Notes under the pieces: generated by a model
Database searches by the model: none
What the model saw: only the letters and a program-made list of their open reading frames with translations
Told to the model about the DNA's origin: nothing
Made by a program: the position numbers and the translations under genes
From: Cellulomonas sp. P24
GTDB lineage: Bacteria; Actinomycetota; Actinomycetes; Actinomycetales; Cellulomonadaceae
DNA length: 64,000 bases
Assembly (NCBI RefSeq): GCF_024704385.1
Contig: NZ_JAJDFX010000002.1
Span: forward strand, 496,001 to 560,000
Reading direction: 5' to 3'
Shown: in pieces, positions 1 through 12,049 of the stretch
How the letters are laid out: the number at the start of each line of letters is the position of its first letter
How positions within the stretch are numbered: the stretch's first letter is position 1

Positions 1-318
1 AGCGGCAGACAGGTCCGGCACCACCGTCGCACCGTCCGCCACCAGACCGGGCCGACGGGACAGCACGATGTTGGTGCGGCCCGGGAGCGGGCGGAACCGC
101 ACCGGCAACGACTCCCACGTCGCACGGCCCATGATCACCGGGCTCCCGGCGGTCGTCTCGCGGAAGTGGGCCAGGTCCTCCGGCAGATGCCACGGCAGCC
201 CGCCGTCCACACCGATCACCCCGGCGCGGGACTGCGCCCAGATGAGCCCGAGCCCGGACTGTGCCTGACCTGCCGGGCCTGCCTGGCCCGGATGGCCCGG
301 ATGGCCTGACGGGCTCAC
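1..318 (-). CDS. dfrA: Dihydrofolate reductase (3' end beyond window)
   Basis: Reduces dihydrofolate to tetrahydrofolate with NADPH, recycling the dihydrofolate released by ThyA next door. The minus-strand frame reads [13 protein letters not shown], then [12 protein letters not shown] and [12 protein letters not shown], the typical N-terminal half of DHFR with the substrate-binding acidic residue in the LPEDL segment. Only about 106 residues are inside the window. The start is a GTG at 318 that overlaps the thyA stop codon (GTGA), so translation is probably coupled to thyA. That start adds about 24 Gly/Pro/Gln-rich residues before the normal DHFR beginning; there is no later in-frame start before the core. 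Confidence 0.9.
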   Translation of the reverse strand, partial: MSPSGHPGHPGQAGPAGQAQSGLGLIWAQSRAGVIGVDGGLPWHLPEDLAHFRETTAGSPVIMGRATWESLPVRFRPLPGRTNIVLSRRPGLVADGATVVPDLSAA

Positions 319-1118
319 ACGGCCACCGGTGCCGCGATCGCCGGATGGTGCTGGTAGTCGACGATCTCGACGTCCTCGAAGGTGTAGTCGAACATCGAGG
401 GAGCCTGGCGAAGACGCAGAGTCGGGTACGGGTACGGCTCACGGGCGAGCTGCGTGCGCACCTGCTCCACGTGGTTGTCGTAGATGTGGCAGTCGCCACC
501 GGTCCAGACGAAGTCGCCGACCTCGAGACCGGCCTGCTGGGCCACCATGTGGGTGAGCAGCGCGTACGACGCGATGTTGAACGGCACCCCGAGGAAGAGG
601 TCGGCCGACCGCTGGTACAGCTGACAGCTCAGCCGGCCGTCGGCCACGTAGAACTGGAAGAACGCGTGGCACGGGGGCAGTGCCATCTGCGGGATGTCCC
701 CGACGTTCCACGCCGAGACGATGATCCGCCGTGAGTCGGGATTCGTCCGGAGCTGGTCGACCACCTGCGCGATCTGGTCGACATGACCGCCGTCGGGGGT
801 CGGCCACGACCGCCACTGGACCCCGTACACGGGCCCGAGCTCGCCGTCCGGTCCGGCCCACTCGTCCCAGATCGACACCCCGTGCTCCTGGAGCCACCGG
901 ACGTTCGAGTCGCCACGAAGGAACCACAGCAGCTCGTAGACGATCGACTTCAGGTGGACCCGCTTGGTCGTGACGAGCGGGAAACCCTCGGAGAGGTCGT
1001 ACCGCAGCTGGTGACCGAACACGCTGCGCGTGCCGGTGCCGGTCCGGTCCGACTTCACGGTGCCGTGCTCGAGCACGTGCCGGAGCAGGTCTTCGTACGG
1101 GGTCGGCACGGTCGTCAT
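315..1118 (-). CDS. thyA: Thymidylate synthase (ThyA)
   Basis: Methylates dUMP to dTMP using methylene-tetrahydrofolate, yielding dihydrofolate. At 267 residues it has the length of the classical enzyme. The catalytic cysteine is in [11 protein letters not shown], followed by the phosphate-binding [19 protein letters not shown]. The start ATG at 1118 ([12 protein letters not shown]) matches the usual family N-terminus; the longer open frame upstream is antisense to the aldehyde dehydrogenase and is not coding. It forms an operon with dfrA downstream (GTGA overlap). The gene starting divergently at 1169 leaves a 50-bp shared promoter region. Confidence 0.95.
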   Translation of the reverse strand: MTTVPTPYEDLLRHVLEHGTVKSDRTGTGTRSVFGHQLRYDLSEGFPLVTTKRVHLKSIVYELLWFLRGDSNVRWLQEHGVSIWDEWAGPDGELGPVYGVQWRSWPTPDGGHVDQIAQVVDQLRTNPDSRRIIVSAWNVGDIPQMALPPCHAFFQFYVADGRLSCQLYQRSADLFLGVPFNIASYALLTHMVAQQAGLEVGDFVWTGGDCHIYDNHVEQVRTQLAREPYPYPTLRLRQAPSMFDYTFEDVEIVDYQHHPAIAAPVAV

Positions 1119-1168
1119 GCCGTCATGATAGGCATCGCCACGAGGCCCTCCGGGCGCGATACTGAGGC

Positions 1169-2642
1169 ATGTCGTCCTCACGGATCCCCCCCCACCGTTG
1201 CTGCCCACCTCCCCACCGGTCTGCTCATCGACGGCCAGTGGCGTCCCGCGTCCTCCGGCGCGACGTTCCCCGTCCAGGACCCCGCGACGGAGGAGACGCT
1301 GTTCGACGTCGCCGACGCGACGTCCGACGACGCGCTCGCCGCGCTCACCTCGGCGCACGACTCCTGGCCCGCCTGGCGCGAGGTCGCGCCCCGTCAACGC
1401 GCCGACCTGCTCCGTGCCGTCTTCGACGAGATGATCGCCCGCACCGACGACCTCGCCGCCGTGATCACCGCCGAGGGCGGCAAGCCTCTCGCCGAGTCGC
1501 GTGCCGAGGTCATCTACGGCGCCGAGTACCTCCGGTGGTACTCCGAGCAGGCCGTCCGCATCGACGGGCTCGCCCGGCGCGCCCCGTCCGGTGCGAACCA
1601 CCAGGTCGTCCTCAACCGTCCCGTCGGCCCCGCCCTGCTCATCACCCCCTGGAACTTCCCGCTCGCGATGATCACCCGCAAGGTCGCGCCGGCACTGGCG
1701 GCCGGCTGCACGGCGGTCGTCAAGCCTGCCGCGCTCACGCCGCTCACGACGGCCCTCTTCGCCGAGATCGTCCGCGAGCAGCTCGAGTCCCGCGGGCTGC
1801 CCACCGGGATCCTCAACGTGGTCCCCACGACCCACGCCTCCGGCATCAGCGGTCCGCTCCTCGCCGACCGCCGGCTGCGCAAGCTCTCGTTCACGGGCTC
1901 GACGGAGGTCGGCCAGCACCTCCTGCGGGCGGCGGCCGACGGGGTGCTCCGCACGTCGATGGAGCTCGGCGGGAACGCACCGTTCCTCGTGTTCGAGGAC
2001 GCGGACATCCCGGCCGCCGTCCAGGGCGCCCTCGCCGCGAAGATGCGCAACGCCGGGCAGACCTGCGTCGCCGCGAACCGCTTCCTCGTGCACGAGTCGG
2101 TCGCGGACGAGTTCGCCGCCGGGCTCACCGCGGCGTTCGACGCCCTCGTCGTCGGGCACGGCAGCGACCCCGGGACCACGGTCGGCCCCTTGATCGAGGC
2201 GAAGGCCGTCGCCAAGGTCAGCGAGCTCGTCGCCGATGCCGTCGACGGCGGCGCCCGGGTGACCACCGGGGGCGACGCGCTCGACCACGCGGGCTTCTTC
2301 TACGCCCCCACCGTCCTGACCGGAGTCTCCCCCGACTCCCGTGCCGTGCGCGAGGAGATCTTCGGCCCGGTGGCCCCGATCGTGACGTTCGGCACCGAGG
2401 CCGAGGCCGTCACCATGGCGAACAGCACCGACTTCGGCCTGGTCGCCTACGCGTACACGCGTGACGTCGGGCGGACGTTCCGGCTCGCCGAGTCGATCGA
2501 GGCGGGCATGCTCGGGGTCAACCGCGGCATGGTCTCGGACGCCACCGCACCGTTCGGTGGGGTCAAGTCGTCGGGTCTCGGCCGGGAGGGTGGCGAGGCG
2601 GGCATCGCGGAGTACCTCGACAGCATCTACGTCGCGATCTGA
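1169..2642 (+). CDS. gabD: Succinate-semialdehyde dehydrogenase, NAD(P)-dependent (5' frameshift)
   Basis: Oxidises succinate semialdehyde to succinate, the last step of GABA breakdown. The protein has the aldehyde dehydrogenase fold with [10 protein letters not shown], the general base in [12 protein letters not shown] and the catalytic cysteine in [11 protein letters not shown]. The natural start appears to be ATG 1169 (MSSSRIPP), but a run of eight C at 1186-1193 puts it one base out of frame with the dehydrogenase; with seven C the reading runs [20 protein letters not shown], a normal GabD N-terminus. The only in-frame ATG upstream is at 1125, seven bases from the divergent thyA start, which leaves no room for a promoter. 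The GABA aminotransferase that would feed it is at 27.4 kb. Confidence 0.85.
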
Positions 2643-2643
2643 C

Positions 2644-3345
2644 GTGGCGGGCCCCCGCGACCCGCACGTCGACTCGGCAGTCAAGCAGGCGCTCTCGGTC
2701 TCGATCGCGACGGGCCTGTACGGGATCTCCTTCGGGGCGCTCGCGACCGTCGCCGGGCTGGACCTCCCGCAGACCGCGGCCCTGAGCCTCCTGCTGTTCT
2801 CCGGAGGCTCTCAGTTCGCGTTCATCGGCGTGGTCGGGTCCGGCGGCTCGCCCGTGGCCGCCGTGACCACCGCGGCGCTCCTCGGCGTCCGCAACGGCTT
2901 GTACGGCGTCCAGGTGGCCCCGCTGATCTCGGCGGGTCCCCTGCTCCGTCCGCTGGCCGCCCAGCTCACGATCGACGAGTCGACCGCGGTCGCGACCGCC
3001 CACCGGGAGCCGGCCGCCGTCCGGGCCGGCTTCTGGTGGACGGGGGTCGGCGTGTTCGTGCTGTGGAACGCGTTCACGGTGGTGGGCGCCCTCGTCGGCA
3101 ACGCGCTGGGCGACCCCCGGAGGTACGGCCTCGATGCCGCGGCCGCCGCGGCGTTCCTCGCACTCGTCTGGCCGCGTCTGGCCGGGCGCACCCCGCAGGT
3201 CGTCGCGGGTCTGGCGGTCGTGGTCGCTCTGGCGCTGACCCCGGTGACCCCACCGGGCGTCCCGGTGCTCGCCGCGGCGGCTGTCGCGGTCGTGATAGGC
3301 CTGACCAGGACCGTCGCTCCCCCGGCGCCGCAGGACTCCGCATGA
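2644..3345 (+). CDS. azlC: AzlC-family branched-chain amino acid permease, large subunit
   Basis: AzlC proteins pair with AzlD to export branched-chain amino acids or analogues across the inner membrane. The 233-residue product starts at GTG 2644, one base after the gabD stop. The frame reads [20 protein letters not shown] near the N-terminus, then the family motif [20 protein letters not shown] and [16 protein letters not shown]. About seven hydrophobic segments are visible. It overlaps azlD by 4 nt. Which substrate this pair moves cannot be read from sequence. Confidence 0.88.
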   Translation: MAGPRDPHVDSAVKQALSVSIATGLYGISFGALATVAGLDLPQTAALSLLLFSGGSQFAFIGVVGSGGSPVAAVTTAALLGVRNGLYGVQVAPLISAGPLLRPLAAQLTIDESTAVATAHREPAAVRAGFWWTGVGVFVLWNAFTVVGALVGNALGDPRRYGLDAAAAAAFLALVWPRLAGRTPQVVAGLAVVVALALTPVTPPGVPVLAAAAVAVVIGLTRTVAPPAPQDSA

Positions 3346-3662
3346 GCGCCTACGCAGTCACCTGGGTCGCCGTTCTTGCGGCCAGTGCGGCCTGCTTCGG
3401 CATCAAGCTCGTCGGCCACCTGGTCCCCGCGCACTGGCTGACGGACCCGCGGGTCGCCCGGATCGCGTCCCTGGTGACGGTGTCGCTGCTCGCGGCGCTG
3501 GTCGGCGTGCAGACCGTGACGTCCGGACCGCACCTCGTCCTCGACGCGCGGGTTCCTGCGCTGGCCGTCGCCGCGGTCGCCCTGGTCCTGCGCGCGCCGT
3601 TCATCGTCGTGGTGCTCGCCGCAGCCGTCACCGCCGCGGTGATCCGCGGCCTGGGCGGCTGA
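3342..3662 (+). CDS. azlD: AzlD-family membrane protein (small exporter subunit)
   Basis: Small partner of AzlC, 106 residues, starting at ATG 3342 inside the last codons of azlC (ATGA overlap), which implies stoichiometric coupled translation. Three to four hydrophobic helices cover most of its length (WVAVLAASAACFGIKLVGHL, VTVSLLAALVGVQTV, and a C-terminal LRAPFIVVVLAAAVTAAVI). The short helix/loop pattern and pairing with AzlC are characteristic of the family. Confidence 0.87.
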   Translation: MSAYAVTWVAVLAASAACFGIKLVGHLVPAHWLTDPRVARIASLVTVSLLAALVGVQTVTSGPHLVLDARVPALAVAAVALVLRAPFIVVVLAAAVTAAVIRGLGG

Positions 3663-3764
3663 CGGGCACCGCGCCCGTGCCATGACAGTCCGTGCGAGGT
3701 TCGTGGCGGCCACGGTGGCGGGCGTGGTGCGAGACGTGACGGCTGCTCGGGGGATGATGCTCCG

Positions 3765-4310
3765 ATGGCCCTCTTCCGTGAACAGGCAGACGTCTCCGTG
3801 CGACCGGCGGTCCTCGGGGACGAGCAGACCATCGCCGACATCCAGCTCGAGGCATGGCGGACGGCGCATGCCGAGGTCCTCGGCGAGCCCGTCCTGGCGA
3901 CTCTCGACCGTGACGCGTTCGCCGCGGGCTGGACGGCGGCGATCAGCGCGCCACCCGGACCGGGCCACCGCGTGCTCGTGGCGTGCGACGGGCCGCACGT
4001 CGTGGGCTTCGTCGCGATCCGGCCGCTGCGGGAGGCTGGGACCGACGGAACCTCGACAGCCGGCGAGGTCGTCGCGCTCGAGGTCCTTCCGGTCGCGCAG
4101 CGCGGTGGGCACGGCTCACGGCTGCTCGCCGCGGCGGTCGACCTCCTCCGCGAGGACGGCCTCGTCCATGTCGCCACCTGGGTGCTTGACGGCGACCCGG
4201 CACGCGAGCAGTTCCTGACCTCGGCCGGGCTGGGACCCGACGGTTCCGAGCGCGTCCTGGCGACCGGGGTCAGAGAGGTCGTCGAGCGTCGCTGGGTTGC
4301 CGAGATCTGA
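3765..4310 (+). CDS. GNAT-family N-acetyltransferase
   Basis: Predicted acetyl-CoA-dependent N-acetyltransferase of 181 residues; the substrate is unknown. The N-terminus VSVRPAVLGDEQTIADIQLEAW is the usual GNAT opening, GEVVALEVLPVAQRGGHGSRLL is motif A with the pyrophosphate-binding loop, and REQFLTSAGLGPDGSERV is motif B. The start ATG 3765 is the only good one. The last five codons, including the stop, are tandemly repeated just downstream. It stands about 100 bp after azlD and may be transcribed with it or alone. Confidence 0.82.
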   Translation: MALFREQADVSVRPAVLGDEQTIADIQLEAWRTAHAEVLGEPVLATLDRDAFAAGWTAAISAPPGPGHRVLVACDGPHVVGFVAIRPLREAGTDGTSTAGEVVALEVLPVAQRGGHGSRLLAAAVDLLREDGLVHVATWVLDGDPAREQFLTSAGLGPDGSERVLATGVREVVERRWVAEI

Positions 4311-4326
4311 GGTTGCCGAGATCTGA
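4296..4326. repeat. Tandem duplication of the GNAT gene 3' end
   Basis: The 15 bases GTTGCCGAGATCTGA at 4296-4310, which encode Val-Ala-Glu-Ile-stop of the acetyltransferase, recur exactly at 4312-4326 with one base between the copies. The second copy lies outside the gene. The same layout (3' codons plus stop repeated) is seen at three other gene ends in this window. Confidence 0.9.
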
Positions 4327-4338
4327 CGACGCCGGGAC

Positions 4339-4395
4339 CTGAGCACAGGCCACTGAACTGAGCACTGGCCACTGAACTGAGCACAGGTCACTGCG
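4339..4395. repeat. Three 19-nt tandem repeats between convergent genes
   Basis: Three direct units start at 4339, 4358 and 4377 and begin CTGAGCAC. Units 1 and 2 differ at one position, unit 3 at three. They fill the gap between the acetyltransferase (plus) and the TPR protein (minus). No inverted-repeat structure is evident, so this is not an obvious terminator. Confidence 0.85.
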
Positions 4396-4400
4396 ACAGG

Positions 4401-4859
4401 TCAGGCCCGCGAGCCAGCATCTTCCCTGTACAGCCGTGCCGCCGTGCGCAGCGCTGCACGTGCCCGACGTCGGTCGCCACCCGCGTCGTAGGCGAAGCCG
4501 AGGTGGAACCACGCCGCCCAGTCGTCCGGACGACTCTCGGCCACCTCGCGCACCGCGTCGAACGCGGCGAGCGCGGCGGTGCGGTCGATGCGCCCGCCGG
4601 GCGAGCGCGGGAGGTCGTCGACGGGGAGCCGCCCCTCGGCGGCCAGCACGTCGGCCATCTGCTGGACCCGTGAGGCGAGCATCCACTCCTGGACGACGAA
4701 CCACACCCCGAGCACCGGGAGGACCAGGACGGCCACCCCGAGGCCGACGCCGACGAGCTCACCCGTCCTGATCAGCGCGACCCCGCGCGACGCCACCTGC
4801 CAGACGTACAGACCGAGCAGCGCGGTCAGCGCGACGGCCCATCCGAGTCCACGACGCAC
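4401..4859 (-). CDS. Membrane-anchored tetratricopeptide-repeat protein
   Basis: A 152-residue protein of unknown function. Residues about 7-22 and 36-60 are two hydrophobic segments (WAVALTALLGLYVW; GVGLGVAVLVLPVLGVWFVV). The C-terminal third, AALAAFDAVREVAESRPDDW then AWFHLGFAYDAGGDRRRARA, is one or two TPR-like helix pairs, presumably cytoplasmic. It starts at GTG 4859, five bases after the dapB stop, so it is in the dapB operon. Confidence 0.75.
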   Translation of the reverse strand: MRRGLGWAVALTALLGLYVWQVASRGVALIRTGELVGVGLGVAVLVLPVLGVWFVVQEWMLASRVQQMADVLAAEGRLPVDDLPRSPGGRIDRTAALAAFDAVREVAESRPDDWAAWFHLGFAYDAGGDRRRARAALRTAARLYREDAGSRA

Positions 4860-4864
4860 GGCGC

Positions 4865-7745
<2,881 letters not shown>

Positions 7746-7750
7746 GGACC

Positions 7751-7767
7751 CCGGGTGCGTCGCCCGG
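7751..7767. terminator. Short inverted repeat between convergent genes
   Basis: CCGGG (7751-7755) and CCCGG (7763-7767) around a seven-base loop, six bases after the membrane protein stop and before the stop of the convergent peptidase gene. The five-base stem lacks a T-run, so this is only a weak terminator candidate. Confidence 0.25.
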
Positions 7768-7789
7768 CGCCAGCAGCGACTCGCGGCCG

Positions 7790-9118
7790 TCAGTCTCCGA
7801 AGGGGCCGACCCGCACCAGTGACCGAGGTCGTTCCGCGAGCTCGACAGCGAGCTCCTGCACGTCCTCGAGAGTCACGGCCGCCACCCGCTCGAGCGACTC
7901 CTCGACCGTCAGCAGCTCGCCGTGCACCAGCTCGGCCTTCCCGAGCCGACTCATCCGCGAACCCGTGTCCTCGAGGCCCAGGACGAGCCCGCCGGACAGC
8001 TGTCCGACGCTCCGGGTCAGCTCGGACTGCGTGATGCCGCCGTCCGCGAGCCGCGCCCACTCCGAGGTCAGCAGGGCGACCACCTGGTCCACCTTGCCCG
8101 GTGCGCAGCCGGCGTACAGCCCGAACACTCCGGTCTCGGCGTGCCCCTGGGCGAACGAGTACGTGGAGTACGCGAGACCTCGCTTCTCGCGGATCTCCTG
8201 GAAGAGCCGGGAGGACATCCCGCCGCCGAGGACGGCGTTGAGGACGGTCAGGGTGAAGCGACGCGGGTCCGTCGACGTCAGCCCGGTGGTCCCGATGATG
8301 ACGTTGGCCTGCTCGGTGGTCCGCCGGATCGTCAGCTCGACGCCCTCGGTCGGGATCCCGGTCGTCGAGCTACGGCCACGCCGTACCGCCGGCGCCTGCA
8401 CCGACGTCGTGTCCCAGCCGCCAGTGCCGAGGGCCGTGAGGACCTGGTCGCACAGCTCGTCGTGGTCGACGCCTCCGGCGGCTGTCACCACAAGGGTCGG
8501 CGCGTCGTAGTGCTCGCGGTAGTGCTCCCACACTGCCTCACGCGGGACCGCGCGGATCGTGTCGGGGGTGCCACCGATCGGCCGACCGAGCGGGTGGGTG
8601 CCCAGGACCGCCGCAGCGAACTGCTCGTGGACGACGTCCGACGGGTCGTCGTCGTTCATCGCGAGCTCTTCGAGGATCACGCCGCGCTCGGTCTCGAGCT
8701 CGGCGGGATCCAGGGTGGCCGAGGTCACCATGTCCGAGATGACGTCCACGGCCATCGGCAGGTCCGTGTCCAGCACCCGGGCGTAGTAGCAGGTGTGCTC
8801 CTTGCCGGTGACCGCGTTGGCCTCGCCGCCGACCTCGTCGAAGGCCTCGGCGATGTCCATCGCGGTGCGACGCTCGGTGCCCTTGAACAGCAGGTGCTCG
8901 AGGAAGTGCGTCGAGCCGTGGTGCCCGTCGCTCTCGTCGCGCGACCCGACACCGACCCACGCGCCGACGGTCGCCGAGCGGAGCCCTGGCATGTGCTCGC
9001 TGAGGACGCGAACACCGCCGGGCAGGACGGAGCGACGCACGAGTGCGCCGCCGTCCTGCCCGGCGGTCAGCTCGCTGCCCGGTTGACCCGGGGCCACGAG
9101 CGGAAGGTGCAGCGTCAC
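7790..9118 (-). CDS. M16-family zinc metallopeptidase (processing-peptidase-like)
   Basis: Predicted zinc protease of 442 residues, related to the mitochondrial processing peptidase beta subunit and pitrilysin. The inverted zinc motif HFLEH (HxxEH) is at about residue 71, with the distal glutamate in ETERGVILEELAMNDDD. The C-terminal domain has RGLAYSTYSFAQGH. Starting at GTG 9118, one base after the pnp stop, it is translationally linked to pnp; this rpsO-pnp-M16-dapB order is common in actinobacteria. Physiological substrates are not predictable from sequence. Confidence 0.9.
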   Translation of the reverse strand: MTLHLPLVAPGQPGSELTAGQDGGALVRRSVLPGGVRVLSEHMPGLRSATVGAWVGVGSRDESDGHHGSTHFLEHLLFKGTERRTAMDIAEAFDEVGGEANAVTGKEHTCYYARVLDTDLPMAVDVISDMVTSATLDPAELETERGVILEELAMNDDDPSDVVHEQFAAAVLGTHPLGRPIGGTPDTIRAVPREAVWEHYREHYDAPTLVVTAAGGVDHDELCDQVLTALGTGGWDTTSVQAPAVRRGRSSTTGIPTEGVELTIRRTTEQANVIIGTTGLTSTDPRRFTLTVLNAVLGGGMSSRLFQEIREKRGLAYSTYSFAQGHAETGVFGLYAGCAPGKVDQVVALLTSEWARLADGGITQSELTRSVGQLSGGLVLGLEDTGSRMSRLGKAELVHGELLTVEESLERVAAVTLEDVQELAVELAERPRSLVRVGPFGD

Positions 9119-9119
9119 G

Positions 9120-11336
9120 TCAGGCGTCGGCCTCGGCCGGCGTCGCGTCCTTCTCGTCCTCGACGACCGCGTGCAGCGACAGCTTGCCGCGCGGGTCGAT
9201 CTCGCCGATCTCGACCTGGACCTTCTGGCCGACGGCCAGGACGTCCTCGACGTTGTCGACGCGCTTGCCGCCGACGAGCTTACGGATCTGCGAGATGTGC
9301 AGAAGGCCGTCCTTGCCCGGCGACAGCGAGACGAACGCGCCGAACGTCGTGGTCTTCACCACGGTGCCGACGAACCGCTCACCGATCTCCGGCATGTGCG
9401 GGTTCGCGATCGCGTTGATCGCGGCCCGCGCGGCCTCCGCCGACGGTCCGTCGGTGGCGCCGATGTAGACCGTGCCGTCGTCCTCGATCGAGATGTCGGC
9501 ACCGGTCTCCGCCTGGATCTGGTTGATCATCTTGCCCTTCGGGCCGATGACCTCACCGATCTTGTCGACCGGGACCTGGACCGAGATCACGCGCGGGGCG
9601 TACGGGGACATCTCGTCCGGCGTGTCGATCGCCTCGTTGATCACGTCGAGGATCGCCAGGCGGGCCTCCTTCGCCTGGGTGAGCGCGCCGCCGAGCACCG
9701 ACGCGGGGATCCCGTCGAGCTTGGTGTCGAGCTGGATCGCGGTGACGAACTCCCGCGTCCCGGCGACCTTGAAGTCCATGTCACCGAAGGCGTCCTCGGC
9801 ACCGAGGATGTCGGTGAGCGCCGCGTAGCGCGTCTCGCCGTTCACGGTGTCCGAGACCAGGCCCATGGCGATGCCCGCGACGGGCGCACGGAGCGGGACG
9901 CCAGCGTTGAGCAGCGACAGCGTCGAGGCGCAGACGGAGCCCATCGAGGTCGACCCGTTCGACCCGAGGGCCTCCGAGACCTGACGGATCGCGTAGGGGA
10001 ACTCCTCGCGGGTCGGGAGCACCGGGAGCAGCGCACGCTCGGCGAGAGCGCCGTGGCCGATCTCGCGACGCTTCGGCGACCCGACCCGACCGGTCTCACC
10101 GGTCGAGTACGGCGGGAAGTTGTAGTTGTGCATGTAGCGCTTGCGCGTCTCCGGGGAGAGCGTGTCGAGCTGCTGCTCCATGCGGAGCATGTTGAGCGTC
10201 GTGACCCCGAGGATCTGGGTCTCGCCGCGCTCGAACAGCGCCGAGCCGTGCACCCGCGGCAGGACCTCGACCTCGGCGGACAGGGTGCGGATGTCCCGCA
10301 GCCCGCGACCGTCGATGCGGAAGCCGTCGGTGAGGATGCGCTGACGGATGAGCTTCTTGGTGACGGCGCGGATCGCGGCCGACAGCTCCTTCTCGCGGCC
10401 CTCGAACTGGGCGGCGAGCGCGCCGATGACCTCGGCCTTGATCTCGTCGAGACGGTTCTCGCGGTCCTGCTTGTCCGCGATCGTCAGCGCCTCGCCGAGC
10501 GGGCCCGTCGCGGCGGCGTCGACCGCCTCGTAGGCGTCCGGCTGGTAGTCCGGGAACACCGGGAACTCGGCGGTCGGCTTGGCGGCACGCGCGGCCAGGT
10601 CGGCCTGCGCCTCGCACAGGACCCGGATGAACGGCTTGGCGGCCTCGAGGCCCTCCGCGACGATCTCCTCGGTGGGCGCCTGGGCACCCTCGTGCTTGAT
10701 GAGGTTCCAGGCACCCTCGGGGGCCTCGGCCTCGATCATCGCGATCGCGACGTCGTCACCGACGATGCGACCGGCGACGACCATGTCGAAGGTGGCGCGG
10801 GCGCGCTCGGAGTAGCGCGGGAAGGCCACCCACTGCCCGTCGATGAGCGCGATGCGCACGCCGCCGACCGGCCCGGAGAACGGCAGCCCGGAGAGCTGCG
10901 TCGAGATCGACGCGGCGTTGATCGCGAGCACGTCGTACGAGTCGTCCGGGTGGATGGTCAGGACGGTGATGACGACCTGCACCTCGTTGCGCAGCCCCTT
11001 GACGAACAGCGGGCGCAGCGGGCGGTCGACCAGCCGGCACGCGAGGATCGCCTCGGTGGACGGGCGACCTTCGCGGCGGAAGAACGAGCCGGGGATCTTG
11101 CCGGCCGCGTAGCTCCGCTCCTCGACGTCGATCGTCAGCGGGAAGAAGTCGAACTGGTCCTTCGGGTGCTTGCCTGCGGTGGTCGCGGCAAGGAGCGTGG
11201 TCTCGCCGTCGAGGTACGCGACGGCGGACCCGGCGGCCTGACGGGCGATGCGTCCGGTCTCGAACCGGACGGTACGGGTGCCGAAGCGCCCGTTGTCGAT
11301 GATGGCTTCGGCGAACTCGATCTCGGGACCCTCCAT
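9120..11336 (-). CDS. pnp: Polyribonucleotide nucleotidyltransferase (PNPase)
   Basis: Phosphorolytic 3'-5' exoribonuclease and polymerase of RNA turnover. The 738-residue protein has two RNase PH domains separated by an all-helical segment, then KH ([16 protein letters not shown]) and S1 ([20 protein letters not shown]) domains at the C-terminus. Catalytic-core landmarks include [20 protein letters not shown] and [13 protein letters not shown]. The start ATG 11336 follows a good Shine-Dalgarno (AGGAGG, about seven bases upstream); the open frame extends further but without family homology. It lies downstream of rpsO with a hairpin between them. Confidence 0.96.
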   Translation of the reverse strand: MEGPEIEFAEAIIDNGRFGTRTVRFETGRIARQAAGSAVAYLDGETTLLAATTAGKHPKDQFDFFPLTIDVEERSYAAGKIPGSFFRREGRPSTEAILACRLVDRPLRPLFVKGLRNEVQVVITVLTIHPDDSYDVLAINAASISTQLSGLPFSGPVGGVRIALIDGQWVAFPRYSERARATFDMVVAGRIVGDDVAIAMIEAEAPEGAWNLIKHEGAQAPTEEIVAEGLEAAKPFIRVLCEAQADLAARAAKPTAEFPVFPDYQPDAYEAVDAAATGPLGEALTIADKQDRENRLDEIKAEVIGALAAQFEGREKELSAAIRAVTKKLIRQRILTDGFRIDGRGLRDIRTLSAEVEVLPRVHGSALFERGETQILGVTTLNMLRMEQQLDTLSPETRKRYMHNYNFPPYSTGETGRVGSPKRREIGHGALAERALLPVLPTREEFPYAIRQVSEALGSNGSTSMGSVCASTLSLLNAGVPLRAPVAGIAMGLVSDTVNGETRYAALTDILGAEDAFGDMDFKVAGTREFVTAIQLDTKLDGIPASVLGGALTQAKEARLAILDVINEAIDTPDEMSPYAPRVISVQVPVDKIGEVIGPKGKMINQIQAETGADISIEDDGTVYIGATDGPSAEAARAAINAIANPHMPEIGERFVGTVVKTTTFGAFVSLSPGKDGLLHISQIRKLVGGKRVDNVEDVLAVGQKVQVEIGEIDPRGKLSLHAVVEDEKDATPAEADA

Positions 11337-11500
11337 GGGTGCCCTCCTCTGGGTGATGGCGCCCTTCACCTCGACGGTCTTCGATCGAGGTGCCCGGAAC
11401 GAGGTTCCGGACGCCACTACCGAGGACCAGACGAGCGGGTGGGCGCGAGTGGTGTCACGGTCGTACGGCCGGGTCCGCGACGTCGCCGGGCCCGGCGTGG

Positions 11501-11534
11501 GACCAGCCCGGACCCGAGCGGGTCCGGGCTGGTC
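11501..11534 (-). terminator. Perfect 15-bp hairpin after rpsO
   Basis: Stem 11501-11515 pairs without mismatch with 11520-11534; the loop is GAGC. It begins nine bases beyond the rpsO stop. No U-tract follows, as is common for high-GC actinobacterial terminators. Because pnp lies downstream on the same strand it may act as an attenuator or RNA-processing site; in other bacteria PNPase expression is controlled from this interval. Confidence 0.8.
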
Positions 11535-11542
11535 TCAGGCAG

Positions 11543-11812
11543 CTATCGGCGCAGGCCGAGCCGCTCGATCAGGCTGCGGTAACGGTTGATGTCGACCTTC
11601 TGGAGGTATCCGAGGAGGCGACGACGCTGGCCGACGAGAAGGAGCAGACCACGACGGCTGTGGTGGTCGTGCTTGTGGATCTTGCCGTGCTCGGTGAGGT
11701 CCTTGATGCGCTGCGTCAGCATCGCGATCTGGACCTCGGGGGAACCGGTGTCACCCTCGTGGGTGGCGAACTCGGTGATGATGGCCTGCTTGGTGACACT
11801 GTCGAGGGGCAC
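11543..11812 (-). CDS. rpsO: 30S ribosomal protein S15
   Basis: Binds 16S rRNA and helps organise the 30S platform. The 89-residue product has the normal length and the signatures [36 protein letters not shown] and [11 protein letters not shown]. The start is GTG 11812, preceded by AGGAGA; the longer upstream open frame shows no homology. The usual pnp neighbour lies downstream. Confidence 0.97.
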   Translation of the reverse strand: MPLDSVTKQAIITEFATHEGDTGSPEVQIAMLTQRIKDLTEHGKIHKHDHHSRRGLLLLVGQRRRLLGYLQKVDINRYRSLIERLGLRR

Positions 11813-12049
11813 GGTTCTCCTGTTGTGTACTCGTTGCGCGGTGCTCCGGGGCATGTCCACCCGGGCGCTCTCGATCCGCGGCCGATCTGACGGCGATCTG
11901 ATGCTAGCAGTCGGGGCCCTGCCACCCAATTCCTCCGCCGCACGTCCAGTAGCGGACCGGTTGCCGTCCGGCAGGCGTCCTGCCCGGGCCGGAAGCGTTC
12001 ACGGGCACCGCGCCCCGCCAGATCACGCCCCCGCGGACCGCGAGCGGAG

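Noticed and set aside
783-1124. Extension of the gabD frame upstream over thyA
   Set aside because: The residues lack dehydrogenase homology and lie antisense to thyA codons.
9171-11582. Plus-strand open frame of 803 codons over pnp
   Set aside because: Antisense shadow of pnp: the translation is Arg/Asp/Leu-rich and shows no family motif, whereas the minus strand has complete PNPase domains.
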